Positions 7,466 to 10,000 of a stretch of DNA of 10,000 bases are shown here, piece after piece. Position 1 is the first letter of the stretch. Each line of letters starts with the position of its first letter. Source of the stretch: Chromera velia (lineage: Eukaryota > Sar > Chromeraceae); the NCBI GenBank assembly GCA_018398765.1, contig JAHBMJ010002708.1, positions 4,908 to 14,907 of the forward strand. The letters are read 5' to 3'. The position numbers and the translations under genes were made by a program. The notes beneath the pieces were generated by a model, which was not told the DNA's origin, did not search any database, and saw nothing but the letters and a program-made list of their open reading frames with translations.

Positions 7466-7880
7466 AACAATCTTCAACTCGATCGGGAATATTTGAAGAA
7501 AAAACAGGGGCACCCCGACTTTGACGAAAATTCCGACTCCGAAAATTTCATAAATTTTTATAATTTTTATGTCATCACAAAGTATTTTAAACACATTTAA
7601 AGTACTTTAAATTCTTTAAAAAAGTTTTTAAACGTGTCGATCAATCATTTTATAAAAAAAGATATAACATTTGTATAATTACTAACAATAAAGTATAGAA
7701 CATATACTACGTATATAATTTTTTTATATATTTCTATATAGTAAAAACAATATGATGATGGGGATAAATAAAGTGCTTTCAGCTTTTTAAATGTAGTTTT
7801 TCAATTGATTATGTGAATGTAGTTGATGTTTACACAAATATATACAGGCAATTAACAAAGAATAGAAACTACAAATATAT

Positions 7881-8895
7881 TTAGATTTTGAATCTCAGGA
7901 TCATACTGACATACTCCTTGCATGGATATATATAATAATGATGATGAATGCCGAACGTTAATTCATACAATGACTGGATAGACTTTATAAAAGAGAAACT
8001 TGCTTTCCCGCTTACAGTTTGTTCAGCAATTTGGATAAATCTAGAGAGCCATTGCTTACCCCGTGCGGAGCGTGCATGCTGCTTCCAGTCCACTTCTGGA
8101 TACCACCCCTTCATCATGTCCAAGACTTTGAATGAAATCATACCCGACTTGAATTCAATTCCCCAACAAATCACTGCACCCATAGGAAACACTCTCTCGA
8201 CAAATTTGCCATTAGTTTTGTCTGTGGTGATCTTTCCAAAGATGTCATTATTCTTGTTCGAATACCAACGGATCAACAACTTTGTCGGCTCTCTGTTTTC
8301 ACCACCGTGACGGTCAATGACAGAAACGACCTGCGAGAGCAGCGATGAACAAAATTAGTATAGGTTTCAACTCTCTGCCGGCAATCATTTACAACCAACT
8401 TATTCTCCAATAAAGGAAATGGGAATTGTATGGAAACTTCACACAACAACGCACACACAAATGCAATGCTGCTAATGCTGTCTAATCCACACATGTCACG
8501 GCAGCACAAGCAGACAAAAACATGTATACGCATGCATACTTCCACATTTACAGACACACCGCAGCACCAACACACCTTGCAATAAAGGAAATGGGAATTG
8601 TATGGTAACTTCACACAACAACGCACACACAACTGCAATGCTGCTAATGATGTTTAATCTATGCACGTCACGGTAGTACAAGCAGACAAAAACATGCATA
8701 CGCATGCATACGCGGCCTTCCACATTTACAGATACACCCCAGCACCAACACACCTTGCCAATCCAGAAAGGCACTTGCACCGTCTCATCGTCTTCATCAA
8801 ACTCAGTAATCAGGAGGTCTCCGAAGCCTATTAGGTTTCCTTTTCTGATTTTGCCTCCGTCAGACGTCGGCTCCATGTTAAATTGGTATTGAAGA
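7881..8895 (-). CDS. spliced gene with BAH-like/chromo-like module, 3' part (two exons)
   Basis: The minus-strand exons are 8895-8754 and 8330-7881. The acceptor before the first is TTTTCTCTAG (8897-8896); its donor is GCAAG|GTGTG (GT at 8753-8752). The acceptor of the second is CTCTCGCAG, ending at 8331. The join is in phase 0 and the frame stays open to the TAA at 7883-7881. If translation starts at the ATG at 8876-8874, the product has 190 residues; the open frame upstream and the acceptor at 8896 suggest that more exons may exist. The order GDLLITEFDEDDE, PFWIGK, VVSVIDRHGG, LLIRWYS is like the beta-strands of a BAH-type domain: a G-D-hydrophobic start, an aromatic-Ile-Gly-Lys strand and a K/R-W-Y strand. 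Such modules bind chromatin, and similar ones occur at the ends of eukaryotic transposon proteins. The family assignment is tentative; the gene structure is better supported. Confidence 0.6.
8331..8753 (-). other. 423-nt GT-AG intron made mostly of a tandem duplication
   Basis: It starts GTGTGTTG and ends CTCTCGCAG in minus-strand orientation. It separates two exons whose frames join without a shift. Positions 8409-8753 are two adjacent repeat copies. The repeat contains CA/TG-rich tracts and GCATGCATAC-type motifs. Confidence 0.65.
8409..8580. repeat. tandem unit 1 (172 bp)
   Basis: It begins AATAAAGGAAATGGGAATTG and ends CAGCACCAACACACCTTGC. Only scattered substitutions separate it from the adjacent unit at 8581-8758. 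Its right end repeats the splice-donor sequence of the flanking exon (GT at 8575-8574 on the minus strand). Confidence 0.9.
8581..8758. repeat. tandem unit 2 (178 bp)
   Basis: This is the second copy of the unit at 8409-8580. It is about 6 bp longer because of a GCGGCC-containing insertion near 8711-8716. Its right end overlaps the last codons of the exon and the true donor, so the duplicated unit includes the exon-intron boundary. Confidence 0.9.
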
Positions 8896-9616
8896 CTAGA
8901 GAAAATAAGCCTTGAATGGGCAATATGTTTTGATTTCAGCAGTGCAATTTGCTTTGTTTTAGCTTTGTTGTAGCAATCGCTGAACCCCCTTGACACTCCA
9001 GTAAACTTGAAACGCCGTGTCATAGGCGTGGCCAGACTTGAAGCGCCTGCACCGCAGGTACGGCTTAACTTAAAGGTACTATACCGCACCGCACCGAAGG
9101 CCCGAAGGCACGGCCAAAATAAAGTACACTTGAAATTTTTTACACAGTACTGTTAGGTGTTACTACCAGCCCCTTTTAGCCAATAACAAGTTACCGTCAG
9201 TTTAGTAACCATGAGATGGTAACCAGCAGACTTGAAGGCATGTACCACTAGCATGGTAGTTCAAGGAAAAATTCAGGTAAAAACAGTTGCTAGACTTATT
9301 TTAAAGTCTGACTACAGACTAGTAGTTAGACTACTTAACTTATTAGCAATTTAAAGCCCTGAAATGATTATACTGAAATAATATAGGCTATACCCAATAA
9401 TATAGTAGTTATACTTCAGTCATAAAATGATGAACATTGATTTTTATTCTAGGTCTTATTAGAATGAACTTTCAATGAATGCCAAAACATGATTTTTACT
9501 GGTCTAAAATTGGTTCTGTAGGTTAAGTTTGGTTCAAAATGTGGCCAAATCTGCCTATTTTTAGCTACTACCACTATCATTGGAACACTACTACCGTAAC
9601 CACAAAATTGGTAACC

Positions 9617-9636
9617 GGGCGGCCTAGCGGCCGCCC
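9617..9636. repeat. GC-rich hairpin directly after GGTAACC
   Basis: GGGCGGCC at 9617-9624 pairs with GGCCGCCC at 9629-9636 around a TAGC loop. It is an isolated GC block in A/T-rich DNA and abuts ATTGGTAACC at 9607-9616. Confidence 0.6.
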
Positions 9637-9701
9637 AGTAAAGGTGTTTAATCATGAAATATATTTATTCACTAGTTACTCACTTCAAAAGTAATATATT
9701 C

Positions 9702-9727
9702 AGGAATATATTCAGAAATATATTCCT
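9702..9727. repeat. 11-bp-arm AT-rich hairpin
   Basis: AGGAATATATT at 9702-9712 and AATATATTCCT at 9717-9727 are perfect inverted arms around CAGA. ATATATTCAG is also directly repeated within 9694-9716. Confidence 0.6.
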
Positions 9728-9807
9728 AAATGAATTAATGGGGGGTTCGGAGGGCTGAACCAAAGATTGGACGTCTCTCTGCAGCTTCTGGCTGTCACGC
9801 CGCAGGA

Positions 9808-9832
9808 ATTGCCTAGGCAATAATATTATTGC
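9808..9832. repeat. two overlapping perfect palindromes
   Basis: ATTGCCTAGGCAAT (9808-9821, 14 bp) and GCAATAATATTATTGC (9817-9832, 16 bp) overlap by five bases. ATTGC/GCAAT therefore occurs three times in alternating orientation. This could form a cruciform or be a symmetric protein-binding site. Confidence 0.65.
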
Positions 9833-10000
9833 ATGTATACGATTTTATAGGTTTACCGGGTGGTGGCTGAACTGCTTTGAAGCATACATATAGCGCATGA
9901 ATCTAGGTATAAGTCCTGCACTGGACATACAGAACTTGAAACCTCTAGAGAGTACCCCCAAAACCACCTCCCTAATACTATAAGCCACATGAATTTGAAG

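Larger units (their letters stand above)
7106..7880. other. A/T-rich region without a gene
   Basis: No coding signal is seen. After 7140 the sequence becomes strongly A/T-rich, with GGTTACC-type motifs (7147-7288), a 14-bp palindrome at 7452-7465, many TTTAAA/CTTTAA hexamers between 7344 and 7632, and near-pure A/T stretches from 7640 to 7760. It includes the 3' flank of the minus-strand gene that ends at 7881. I see no clear minus-strand AATAAA close to that end. Confidence 0.5.
8896..10000. other. A/T-rich right flank without a recognised gene
   Basis: A minus-strand open frame continues from the exon up to about 9089, but its composition is not clearly coding and an acceptor at 8896 gives a better boundary. 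The rest has stops in all frames. It contains CGCACCGCACCG and CCGAAGGC short repeats near 9088-9115, GGTAACC at 9218-9224 and 9610-9616, and several hairpins. Upstream exons of the minus-strand gene may lie here or beyond the window. Confidence 0.45.

Noticed and set aside
7948-8310. 120-codon plus-strand open frame
   Set aside because: It is the antisense of the minus-strand exon, which has matching splice sites, a phase-0 join and a protein-like strand pattern.
8409-8758. CRISPR array
   Set aside because: There are only two long adjacent units without spacers, in eukaryotic-looking intronic sequence.
8496-9089. 197-codon minus-strand open frame read as an unspliced gene
   Set aside because: It runs through the donor into the tandem repeat, where it becomes low-complexity Cys/Val-rich sequence; the spliced model explains the data better.
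9449-9655. 68-codon minus-strand open frame
   Set aside because: It spans the GC hairpin and the GGTAACC motif, has no recognisable domain and lies in repeat-like sequence.
1-10000. tRNA, rRNA or bacterial operon features
   Set aside because: No cloverleaf with a T-loop consensus, no rRNA-like stretch and no ribosome-binding-site-linked gene series was seen on either strand by eye.

Overview
The window looks like nuclear DNA of a eukaryote, probably an alga or other protist. Three things point that way: long stretches without genes, GT-AG introns with pyrimidine-rich acceptors, and no operon-like gene packing. The species cannot be named from the sequence. Base composition changes along the window: the left part is G/C-rich, the middle is intermediate, and the part right of about 7.14 kb is strongly A/T-rich.

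Layout. Positions 1-500 hold a purine-rich strand that begins with a degenerate tandem repeat of about 42 bp. Positions 515-1400 hold two diverged direct copies of a GC-rich segment, each with a small hairpin. Positions 1400-3590 are mostly unassigned: hairpins, a cluster of CTAG tetramers and one plausible short intron.

The main content is at 3888-6452 (+): a broken but nearly full-length copy of a replication protein of the archaeo-eukaryotic primase-polymerase (AEP) / PriCT / D5-type superfamily 3 helicase class. This architecture is typical of large DNA viruses, virophage and Polinton-like elements and plasmids. The relic has five in-frame stop codons and three changes of reading frame. 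One frame change coincides with a 9-bp direct repeat around CTAG. The AEP, PriCT and helicase signatures are still readable, so this appears to be an endogenised, decaying viral or mobile-element replicase.

Positions 6453-7140 contain two weak coding signals: an acidic C-terminal tail on the minus strand and an ATG-less open frame on the plus strand. From 7147 to the right end the DNA is A/T-rich and full of GGTTACC-type inverted motifs and perfect palindromes. Inside it lies a minus-strand gene (7881-8895) with at least two exons, joined cleanly at canonical splice sites. Its product resembles a BAH-like or chromo-like module. Its intron consists mostly of two tandem copies of a unit of about 175 bp that carries an exact copy of the splice donor. 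I found no tRNA, rRNA or CRISPR. There is no evidence that these genes act together; the window reads as a repeat-rich accessory region containing a dead replicase and a transposon-like or chromatin-related gene.
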